A stretch of DNA of 5,339 nt, from assembly GCA_023410975.1 (NCBI GenBank), contig JAEYPG010000745.1, positions 1-5,339 on the forward strand, in the 5' to 3' direction. The notes beneath the pieces were generated by a model, which was not told the origin of the DNA, searched no databases, and was given only the letters and a program-made list of their open reading frames with translations. Below are positions 1 to 5,108 of the stretch, one piece after another. Source of the DNA: Pseudomonadota bacterium (GTDB lineage: Bacteria > Pseudomonadota > Gammaproteobacteria > Burkholderiales > Burkholderiaceae_C). Made by a program: the position numbers and the translations under genes. The first letter of the stretch is position 1. Each line of letters starts with the position of its first letter.

Positions 1-2
1 CG

Positions 3-776
3 CCCGCTCCTCCGTTCACGCTCGAATGGGCCAGCGTCTACACCTTCGCCTGCCTGCGCATGGACAGCTTCAGGCACGGCCGGGTGCTCTTCGCCGGCGA
101 CTCCGCGCATGGCGTGTCGCCCTTCGGCGCGCGCGGCGCCAACTCTGGCGTGCAGGACGCCGACAACCTGGCCTGGAAGCTGGACCGCGTGCTGCGCGGC
201 CAGTCGCCCGAAGCGCTGCTGGACAGCTACGCCCGCGAGCGCGAACACGCCGCGGACGAGAACATCCTCAACTCCACCCGCGCCACCGACTTCATCACCC
301 CCAAGAGCGAGATCAGCCGGCTGTTCCGCGACGCCACGCTGGCGCTGGCGCGCGAGCACGGATTCGCACGCAAGATCGTCAACAGCGGCCGCCTGTCGGT
401 GCCGGCCACGCTGGACGGCTCGCCGCTGAACACGCCGGACCGCGACGCGTTCATGGGCCTGATGCGCCCGGGCGCGCCGGCGGCCGATGCGCCGCTGCGC
501 ATCGATGGCCGCGACACCTGGCTGCTGCGCGAGCTGGGCCCCGACTTCACGCTGCTGTGCTGGGGCCCGGTGCCGCACTGGATGCTGGAGCTGCCGCTCA
601 AGGTGCTGGTGCTGGAGCCCGCCAACGACCCCGAGGAATGGCTGTCGCGGCGCTACGACCTGCGCCCCGGCACCGCCTACCTGCTGCGCCCGGACCAGCA
701 CGTTTGCGCGCGCTGGCGCCACCCGGCGCCCGAAGCCGTCCACGCCGCCCTGGCGCGTGCCTGCGCGCTGCACTGA
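3..776 (+). CDS. FAD-dependent aromatic hydroxylase (class A flavoprotein, MhaA/MhpA-like), C-terminal part
   Basis: This is the last 257 residues of a single-component-type FAD monooxygenase; the N-terminal dinucleotide-binding GxGxxG half lies before the window, so no start is given. What is seen: the second FAD-contacting motif at fragment residues 27-49 (RVLFAGDSAHGVSPFGARG, with the Gly-Asp pair at 32-33), followed by the helix SGVQDADNLAWKL. A C-terminal thioredoxin-like extension starts at about residue 150, with a core strand FTLLCW (182-187) and the end motif RPDQHVCARW (229-238), but no CxxC pair, so it is not redox active. This layout is that of the phenol hydroxylase/MhpA group, which uses NAD(P)H and O2 to hydroxylate phenolic rings in the cytoplasm. 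It sits 29 bases before a DUF2783 gene and upstream of homogentisate pathway genes. That suggests it makes homogentisate, for example from 3-hydroxyphenylacetate, as MhaA does in Pseudomonas putida U. Family assignment is strong; the substrate is inferred. Other 3-hydroxyaryl acid hydroxylases remain possible. Confidence 0.88.
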   Translation, partial: PAPPFTLEWASVYTFACLRMDSFRHGRVLFAGDSAHGVSPFGARGANSGVQDADNLAWKLDRVLRGQSPEALLDSYAREREHAADENILNSTRATDFITPKSEISRLFRDATLALAREHGFARKIVNSGRLSVPATLDGSPLNTPDRDAFMGLMRPGAPAADAPLRIDGRDTWLLRELGPDFTLLCWGPVPHWMLELPLKVLVLEPANDPEEWLSRRYDLRPGTAYLLRPDQHVCARWRHPAPEAVHAALARACALH

Positions 777-794
777 CCCGACCGCCGTCCCCGC

Positions 795-800
795 GAGGAG
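795..800 (+). promoter_or_regulatory. Ribosome binding site of the DUF2783 gene
   Basis: GAGGAG lies five bases before the ATG at 806. It fixes the start of the small gene, whose frame is open far upstream through the flavoprotein gene and would otherwise invite a much longer call. Confidence 0.8.
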
Positions 801-805
801 CCGCC

Positions 806-1006
806 ATGCCCCTGGTCACCGAACCCAACCTCGATGCGCCCGACGACTTCTACGAGGCGCTGATCGACACCCATCGCGATCTCGGCCCCGAGGCCAGCCA
901 CGCGCTCAACGCGCGGCTGATCCTGCTGCTGGCCAACCACATCGGGCGGCTGGACGTGCTGCGCCAGGCCCTGGCCTTGGCGCGCGCTGGCGCCGATACC
1001 CCTTGA
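806..1006 (+). CDS. DUF2783 small protein, possible MhaB-like coupling protein of the upstream hydroxylase
   Basis: A 66-residue acidic-to-neutral protein with no signal peptide or membrane segment. It starts MPLVTEPNLDAPDDFYEALI, continues with a helix rich in Leu and Ala around LNARLILLLANHIG (residues 34-47), and ends LDVLRQALALARAG. From memory this is the pattern of the DUF2783 family: an N-terminal 'PNL...DDFYEALI' segment, then 'LNARLxLLLANHIG'. Predicted structure is three helices. The ATG is chosen because GAGGAG sits five bases upstream. The gene lies 29 bases after the hydroxylase and 31 bases before the receptor gene, so the three are probably co-transcribed. In Pseudomonas putida U the 3-hydroxyphenylacetate 6-hydroxylase needs a tiny partner, MhaB, beside the flavoprotein MhaA; size and position here match that role. 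That this protein is the MhaB equivalent is inference. The family assignment is fairly sure; biochemical function is not established from sequence. Confidence 0.85.
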   Translation: MPLVTEPNLDAPDDFYEALIDTHRDLGPEASHALNARLILLLANHIGRLDVLRQALALARAGADTP

Positions 1007-1026
1007 ACACCATCACCACAACCCTC

Positions 1027-1032
1027 AGGAGA
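1027..1032 (+). promoter_or_regulatory. Ribosome binding site of the first Bug receptor gene
   Basis: AGGAGA lies five bases before the ATG at 1038. The leader AGGAGACAAGC recurs at 5098-5108 just before the second receptor gene. Confidence 0.75.
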
Positions 1033-1037
1033 CAAGC

Positions 1038-2009
1038 ATGAACAACATCCGTCGCCACCTGCTCGCCGCCCTCGGCGCCACCGCGCTGTCGGCGCTGTCC
1101 TTCACGGCCGCGGCGCAGGACAAGCCGCTGGAATGGGCCCTCGGCTACGCCGCGGGCGGCGGCTCCGACATCGTGGCCCGCACGGTGGCCGAGCAGATGG
1201 GCAAGACGCTGGGCCGCACCATCGTCGTCAACAACAAGCCGGGCGCGGCCACCAACATCGCCGCCGACTACGTCGCCAAGTCCAAGGACATCGGCAACAT
1301 CATGCTCACGGCCGACTTCGCCACCCTGGCCGCGAACCCCGCGCTGTTCGCCAAGCTGTCCTACGACGCAGAGAAGGACTTCAAGCCCGTGGGCATGCTC
1401 GCGCGCTTCCCGCTGCTGCTGGTGGTCGCGCCCAACGTCCCGGTGAAGAACTGGAAGGAATTCAGCGACTGGGCGCAGCGGCAGCCCGAAGGCGTCAACT
1501 ACGGCACCGCCGGCCTGGGCAGCCCGCACCACCTCGCCACCGAGCTGCTGCGCGAGAAGACCGGCCTCAAGCTCACGCACGTGCCCTACCGCGGCGCCGC
1601 GCCCGCGGTGCAGGACCTGCTGGGCGGGCAGATCCCCGTGGCCATGATCGACACCGCCAGCGTCCAGCAGTACGTGCTCAGCGGCAAGCTGCGCGCGGTG
1701 GGCGTCGCCAGCCCGCAGCGCATCAAGACCCTGCCCGACGTGCCCACGCTGGCCGAGCAGGGTGTCAAGGACTTCGAGGCCTATGCCTGGCAGGGCCTGG
1801 TGGTGCCCGCGGCCACGCCGGCCGACTTCGTCGCCAAGCTCAGCCAGTCGCTGCAGGCGGCGCTCAATTCGGCGCCCGTGAAGGATCGCTTCCACGGCCT
1901 GGGGCTGGAGCCGCTGCCCGGCACGCCCGAGCAGATGGCGGCCTACACCAAGGCCGAGCGCGCGCGCTGGGGCGCGCTGATCCGGGCCAACAACATCAAG
2001 CTTGACTGA
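1038..2009 (+). CDS. Tripartite tricarboxylate transporter (TTT) periplasmic receptor, Bug/TctC family
   Basis: A complete 323-residue periplasmic solute-binding protein, the usual length for the family. Residues 1-26 form a Sec signal peptide: NNIRRH start, hydrophobic LLAALGATALSALSF, and cleavage after AAA before Gln27. The mature part shows the Bug signatures in order: the first ligand loop GYAAGGGSDIVAR (36-48), NNKPGAATNIAAD (65-77), NYGTAGLGSPHHLATE (154-169), the second-domain loop HVPYRGAAPAVQDLLGGQI (181-199), and DVPTLAEQG (234-242). Family members bind small carboxylates or related metabolites, and some work with TctA/TctB membrane proteins; none is encoded in the window, so this is an orphan receptor here. 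It follows the DUF2783 gene by 31 bases with a good ribosome binding site, suggesting shared expression with the hydroxylase. A plausible ligand is the hydroxylase substrate or another aromatic acid, but that cannot be read from sequence. TGA is followed directly by an in-frame TAG, giving a double stop. Confidence 0.95.
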   Translation: MNNIRRHLLAALGATALSALSFTAAAQDKPLEWALGYAAGGGSDIVARTVAEQMGKTLGRTIVVNNKPGAATNIAADYVAKSKDIGNIMLTADFATLAANPALFAKLSYDAEKDFKPVGMLARFPLLLVVAPNVPVKNWKEFSDWAQRQPEGVNYGTAGLGSPHHLATELLREKTGLKLTHVPYRGAAPAVQDLLGGQIPVAMIDTASVQQYVLSGKLRAVGVASPQRIKTLPDVPTLAEQGVKDFEAYAWQGLVVPAATPADFVAKLSQSLQAALNSAPVKDRFHGLGLEPLPGTPEQMAAYTKAERARWGALIRANNIKLD

Positions 2010-2042
2010 TAGACATCCGACCAAGCTCTCGGACTTTCAACT

Positions 2043-2084
2043 CCCGTTCGGGCTGGGCCCTTCGACAGGCTCAGGCCGAACGGG
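2043..2084 (+). repeat. Interspersed palindromic repeat, short form (strong hairpin)
   Basis: CCCGTTCGG (2043-2051) pairs perfectly with CCGAACGGG (2076-2084). After one G/G mismatch, seven more pairs, one of them G-T, extend the stem to an eight-base loop (2060-2067). The sequence is a 'GTTCGGGCTGRGCCCTTCGACA' element, a kind found scattered between genes in many proteobacterial genomes. It lies 34 bases after the receptor stop codon and 73 bases before hmgA. No T-run follows, so it is not a classical terminator, but it could slow polymerase or protect the 3' end of the upstream message. A related longer copy is at 3475-3537. Confidence 0.85.
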
Positions 2085-2157
2085 GAAGGTTTCGTCCGAC
2101 AGCTTCCCAAGGCCCGTATGAGCCTTTCCTTCCTGCAAGCACTGGGGAACCTCACCG

Positions 2158-3456
2158 ATGACTGAACTGCAGTACCAGAGTGGCTTCGGCAACCATTTCG
2201 CCACCGAGGCGGTGCCCGGCGTCCTGCCGCGCGGCCGCAACAGCCCGCAGCAGGTGGCACGGGGCCTGTACGCCGAGCTGGTCTCGGGCAGCGCCTTCAC
2301 CGCGCCGCGGGCCGAGAACTACCGCAGCTGGCTCTACCGCCGCCAGCCCTCGGTGGTGACGGGCACCTACGCGCCTTACGAGCAGCGCTGGCTCAAGACC
2401 GGCGCGGCCGAGGGCCTGCCCATGCCGCCGGACCCGTTGCGCTGGCATCCGGCGCCCATCCCCGATGCGGGGCAGCAGCCGCTGGACTTCGTGGACGGCC
2501 TGCGCACCGTCGTCGTCAACGGCGACGTGGAAGCCCAGAGCGGCATGGCGGCGCACCTGGCGCTGGTCAACCGCTCCATGGGACGGCGCGCCTTCGTCAA
2601 CGCCGACGGCGAGATGCTGCTGGTGCCGCAGGAGGGCGCGCTGCGCCTGGTCACCGAGCTGGGCGTGCTGGAAGTGAAGCCGGGCGAGATCGCGCTGCTG
2701 CCGCGCGGCATCGCCTTCAAGGTGGAGGTGCAGGGGCCGACGCGGCTGTACGTGTGCGAGAACTACGGCGCGCCGTTCCGGCTGCCGGAGCTGGGGCCCA
2801 TCGGCTCCAACGGCCTGGCCAATCCGCGCGACTTCCTGGCCCCCGTGGCCGCTTTCGAGGACGACGCGGGCCCCTACGAGATCGTCAAGAAGTACGGCGG
2901 CGCGCTGTGGCGCAACGAGCAGGCGTGCACGCCCTTCAACGTCGTGGCCTGGCACGGCAACCTGTGCCCGCTGAAGTACGACACCGCCAACTTCATGACC
3001 ATCGGGTCCATCAGCTTCGACCACCCGGACCCGTCGATCTTCACGGTGCTGACCTCGCCCAGCGACACGCCGGGCACGGCCAACTGCGACTTCGTCATCT
3101 TCCCGCCGCGCTGGATGGTGGCCGAGGACACCTTCCGCCCGCCCTGGTACCACCGCAACCTCATGAGCGAGTTCATGGGCCTGGTGTACGGCCAGTACGA
3201 CGCCAAGCCCGAGGGCTTCAAGCCCGGCGGCATGAGCCTGCACAACGGCATGGTGCCGCACGGGCCCGATGCCGAGGCCTTCGAGAAGGCCAGCACCGCG
3301 CAGCTCGCGCCGCACAAGCTGGACAACACCCTGGCCTTCATGTTCGAGAGCCGCTGGCGCTTCCGCCCCACGGCCTTCGCGCTGCAGGAGGCGCCGCTGG
3401 ATGCCGCCTATGCTCGATGCTGGGCCGGCCTGGGCGACCGCTTCGGGCAGCCCTGA
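2158..3456 (+). CDS. hmgA: Homogentisate 1,2-dioxygenase
   Basis: A complete 432-residue non-haem Fe(II) ring-cleavage dioxygenase that opens homogentisate to 4-maleylacetoacetate, the central step of tyrosine, phenylalanine and hydroxyphenylacetate breakdown, in the cytoplasm. The N-terminus shows the family opening YQSGFGNHFATEAVPG (residues 6-21), then GLYAELVSGSAFTAPR and SWLYR. In the C-terminal cupin region the iron ligands are visible: His332 and Glu338 in WYHRNLMSEFMG and His368 in MVPHGPD. His289 in SFDHPDPSIF corresponds to the catalytic-base histidine. These match human HGD His335, Glu341, His371 and His292 at a constant offset of three, so no large insertion or deletion is present and the enzyme looks intact. 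The ATG at 2158 puts the conserved motif at its normal distance from the start; the ribosome binding site is weak (GGGGAA at 2144-2149). Gaps of 148 bases before and 112 bases (2158 versus 3569 start of fahA) after each hold a copy of one palindrome. Confidence 0.98.
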   Translation: MTELQYQSGFGNHFATEAVPGVLPRGRNSPQQVARGLYAELVSGSAFTAPRAENYRSWLYRRQPSVVTGTYAPYEQRWLKTGAAEGLPMPPDPLRWHPAPIPDAGQQPLDFVDGLRTVVVNGDVEAQSGMAAHLALVNRSMGRRAFVNADGEMLLVPQEGALRLVTELGVLEVKPGEIALLPRGIAFKVEVQGPTRLYVCENYGAPFRLPELGPIGSNGLANPRDFLAPVAAFEDDAGPYEIVKKYGGALWRNEQACTPFNVVAWHGNLCPLKYDTANFMTIGSISFDHPDPSIFTVLTSPSDTPGTANCDFVIFPPRWMVAEDTFRPPWYHRNLMSEFMGLVYGQYDAKPEGFKPGGMSLHNGMVPHGPDAEAFEKASTAQLAPHKLDNTLAFMFESRWRFRPTAFALQEAPLDAAYARCWAGLGDRFGQP

Positions 3457-3474
3457 CGTAGCAACACGAGAGCC

Positions 3475-3537
3475 CCGTTCGGGCTGAGCCCTTCGACAAG
3501 CCTGTCCTGAGCCTGTCGAGGGGCTCAGGGCGAACGG
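3475..3537 (+). repeat. Interspersed palindromic repeat, long form
   Basis: Two 26-base arms (3475-3500 and 3512-3537) match as reverse complements at 22 of 26 positions, with an 11-base centre. The left arm begins CCGTTCGGGCTGAGCCCTTC and the right arm ends GGGGCTCAGGGCGAACGG. It is the same element as at 2043-2084, but with about 23 extra bases in the middle. An internal direct repeat AGCCTGTC occurs at 3499-3506 and 3510-3517. It fills most of the hmgA-fahA gap, starting 18 bases after the hmgA stop. No T-run follows. If hmgA and fahA are co-transcribed, it would form a strong mRNA hairpin between them and might stabilise the upstream message or alter the ratio of the two proteins. Confidence 0.88.
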
Positions 3538-3559
3538 CAGGTCATTGAAATCACACACC

Positions 3560-3563
3560 AGGA
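3560..3563 (+). promoter_or_regulatory. Ribosome binding site that decides the fahA start
   Basis: AGGA lies five bases before the ATG at 3569. An in-frame TTG at 3545 would add eight residues (MKSHTRNA) but has no comparable site upstream, because that stretch is the end of the palindromic repeat. Confidence 0.65.
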
Positions 3564-3568
3564 ACGCC

Positions 3569-4891
3569 ATGCCCATCGACGCCACCCACGACCCGGCCCT
3601 GCGCAGCTGGGTCGCCTCGGCCAACGAGGACGCCACCGACTTTCCCATCCAGAACCTGCCCCTGGGCGCCTTCCGCCGCCGCGGCAGCACCGACGCGCTG
3701 CGCATCGGTGTGGCCATCGGCGACCAGGTGCTGGACCTGAAGCTTGCCGCCCGCGAAGGCACCTGGACCGCCGAGGTGGCGCACGCGCTGGTGCCGCTGG
3801 CCGGCGGCGACCTCAATGCCTTCATGGCGCTGGGCCCGGCGGCACGCCGCGCGGTGCGCACGGCGCTGTCGGCGGCGCTGGCCGAGGGCAGCGCGCAGAA
3901 GGCCGCGCTGCAGCCATGCCTGGTGCCGCAGGCCGAGGCCGAGATGGCGCTGCCCTGCCGCATCGGCGACTACACCGACTTCTACACCGGCATCCACCAC
4001 GCCACGACGGTCGGAAAACTGTTCCGGCCCGACAACCCGCTGCTGCCCAACTACAAGTGGGTGCCCATCGGCTACCACGGGCGCTGCTCCTCCCTGGTCG
4101 TCAGCGGCACGGACCTGCGCCGCCCGCTGGGCCAGCAGGCGCCGGGCCCCGACGGCGTGCCGGCCTACGGTCCCTGCAAGCGGCTGGACTACGAGCTGGA
4201 GCTTGGCGCCCTGGTGGGCACCGGCAACGCGCTGGGCGAGCCCATCCCGATGTCGCAGGCCGAGGACCACCTCTTCGGCCTGGTGCTGCTCAACGACTGG
4301 TCCGCGCGCGACGTGCAGGCCTGGGAATACCAGCCGCTGGGCCCGTTCCTGTCCAAGAACTTCGGCAGCACGCTCTCGCCCTGGGTGGTGACGATGGAGG
4401 CGCTGGAGCCCTTCCGCGCGTCCTTCTCGCATCCCGAGAGCGATCCGCAGCCGCTGCCCTACCTGGACTCGATCGCCAACCGCGAGCGCGGCGCCATCGC
4501 CATCCGCTTCGAGGTGCTGCTGCAGACCGAGGCCATGCGCGCGCAGGGCTTGCCGCCGCACAAGCTGATGGAGAGCAACTTCAAGGACGCCTACTGGACC
4601 GTGGCGCAGATGCTCACGCACCACGCCAGCAACGGCTGCAACCTGCAGCCCGGCGACCTGCTGGGCAGCGGCACGCAGTCGGGCCCCGAGGCGGGGCAGG
4701 GCGGCTCGCTGCTGGAGCTCAGCCAGGGCGGCAAGCAGCCGCTGCAGCTGCCCGGCGGCGAGACGCGCGCCTTCCTCCAGGACGGCGACCGCGTGTTCCT
4801 GCGCGGGCGCTGCGAGGCGGCAGGCGCACGCGCGATCGGCTTCGGCGAGTGCGTGGGCACCATCCTGCCCGCGCCGGCACTGGCCTCCTGA
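3569..4891 (+). CDS. fahA: Fumarylacetoacetase (fumarylacetoacetate hydrolase)
   Basis: A complete 440-residue enzyme that hydrolyses fumarylacetoacetate to fumarate and acetoacetate, the last step of the homogentisate pathway, in the cytoplasm; it is called hmgB in Pseudomonas. The N-terminal SH3-like domain covers roughly residues 20-125 (IQNLPLGAFRRRG, IGVAIGDQVLDL). The catalytic domain follows. Residues aligned with human FAH are present: metal ligands Asp137 (YTDFYTG), Glu209 and Glu211 (LDYELELG) and Asp243 (LNDWSARD); catalytic His144; and Arg153, Gln250, Tyr254 and Lys263 in the substrate site (DVQAWEYQPLGPFLSKNFG). Thr369 in GSGTQSGPE matches the human substrate-site threonine. The enzyme therefore looks functional. 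ATG 3569 is preferred over an in-frame TTG at 3545 because AGGA stands five bases before it. The gene lies 112 bases after hmgA, in the same direction, with a palindrome between them; co-transcription is likely but not shown. A maleylacetoacetate isomerase gene does not follow. Confidence 0.97.
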   Translation: MPIDATHDPALRSWVASANEDATDFPIQNLPLGAFRRRGSTDALRIGVAIGDQVLDLKLAAREGTWTAEVAHALVPLAGGDLNAFMALGPAARRAVRTALSAALAEGSAQKAALQPCLVPQAEAEMALPCRIGDYTDFYTGIHHATTVGKLFRPDNPLLPNYKWVPIGYHGRCSSLVVSGTDLRRPLGQQAPGPDGVPAYGPCKRLDYELELGALVGTGNALGEPIPMSQAEDHLFGLVLLNDWSARDVQAWEYQPLGPFLSKNFGSTLSPWVVTMEALEPFRASFSHPESDPQPLPYLDSIANRERGAIAIRFEVLLQTEAMRAQGLPPHKLMESNFKDAYWTVAQMLTHHASNGCNLQPGDLLGSGTQSGPEAGQGGSLLELSQGGKQPLQLPGGETRAFLQDGDRVFLRGRCEAAGARAIGFGECVGTILPAPALAS

Positions 4892-4902
4892 AGCCACGAG
4901 GC

Positions 4903-4942
4903 CCGGTGTCCTGGCCGCGGCAAGGCCAGGACGGGGCACCGG
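4903..4942 (+). terminator. Candidate transcription terminator after fahA
   Basis: The arms CCGGTGTCCTGGCC (4903-4916) and GGCCAGGA plus CACCGG (4924-4931, 4937-4942) form a bulged stem with a seven-base loop GCGGCAA. The inner nine pairs GTCCTGGCC/GGCCAGGAC are perfect. The hairpin begins 12 bases after the fahA stop codon, where a terminator would be expected. No T-run follows, so it may be a T-less hairpin or only an mRNA end-protecting structure. Confidence 0.55.
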
Positions 4943-5095
4943 CGACACGCCGCTCCTCGGGAAATACCCGCGCTCGCCCGCAATAGTTCACGCGCCCTGC
5001 CAGCGCAGGGCCGGGGCGGGCGCGGGGCCGGCCACACTGGCCGGCGCACCCGTGCCGCAGATGCGCGGGCCACGAACAGTGATCGCGATTCCAAC
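4943..5095 (+). other. Non-coding leader before the second receptor gene, with two hairpins
   Basis: No gene is seen in this very GC-rich stretch. It holds two further inverted repeats: GCCCTGC/GCAGGGC (4994-5000 and 5005-5011, four-base loop) and GCCGGCCA/TGGCCGGC (5027-5034 and 5038-5045, three-base loop). An eight-base palindrome ATCGCGAT occurs at 5082-5089, 19 bases before the start codon. The promoter of the second receptor gene should lie here if the upstream hairpin ends the fahA transcript, but no -35/-10 pair stands out; the only A/T-richer spots are near 4961-4966 and 4981-4989. Confidence 0.4.
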
Positions 5096-5101
5096 GAGGA
5101 G
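5096..5101 (+). promoter_or_regulatory. Ribosome binding site of the second Bug receptor gene
   Basis: GAGGAG lies seven bases before the ATG at 5109 and fixes the start of the partial gene. Confidence 0.75.
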
Positions 5102-5108
5102 ACAAGCA

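Noticed and set aside
26..1006. A 326-codon open frame ending with the DUF2783 protein
   Set aside because: Only its last 66 codons look like a protein. The upstream part is Arg/Pro/Ala-rich and overlaps the flavoprotein frame, which carries real motifs. GAGGAG before ATG 806 marks the true start.
906..2024. A 372-codon open frame on the minus strand
   Set aside because: Antisense shadow of the first Bug receptor gene; low-complexity composition and no recognisable family.
2002..2030. TTGACT at 2002-2007 as a -35 box for an hmgA promoter
   Set aside because: It overlaps the end of the receptor gene, and nothing like TATAAT occurs 16-19 bases downstream.
2043..2084. Palindrome as a classical intrinsic terminator of the receptor operon
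   Set aside because: The stem is strong but no T-run follows, and the same element recurs between hmgA and fahA, so an interspersed repeat explains it better. A partial terminator effect is not excluded.
3545..3568. TTG at 3545 as the fahA start
   Set aside because: It lacks a ribosome binding site at a suitable distance, while ATG 3569 has AGGA five bases upstream.
2152..3963. A 603-codon open frame on the minus strand
   Set aside because: It lies antisense to hmgA and part of fahA, is rich in His, Arg, Gly and Ala with no recognisable motif, and is open because of third-position GC bias.
3551..4948. A 465-codon open frame on the minus strand
   Set aside because: Antisense shadow of fahA with biased composition and no domain signature; fahA on the + strand has all its catalytic residues.
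5082..5089. ATCGCGAT palindrome as a regulator binding site
   Set aside because: Eight bases is too short to stand out in GC-rich DNA, and no second copy or regulator gene is in the window.
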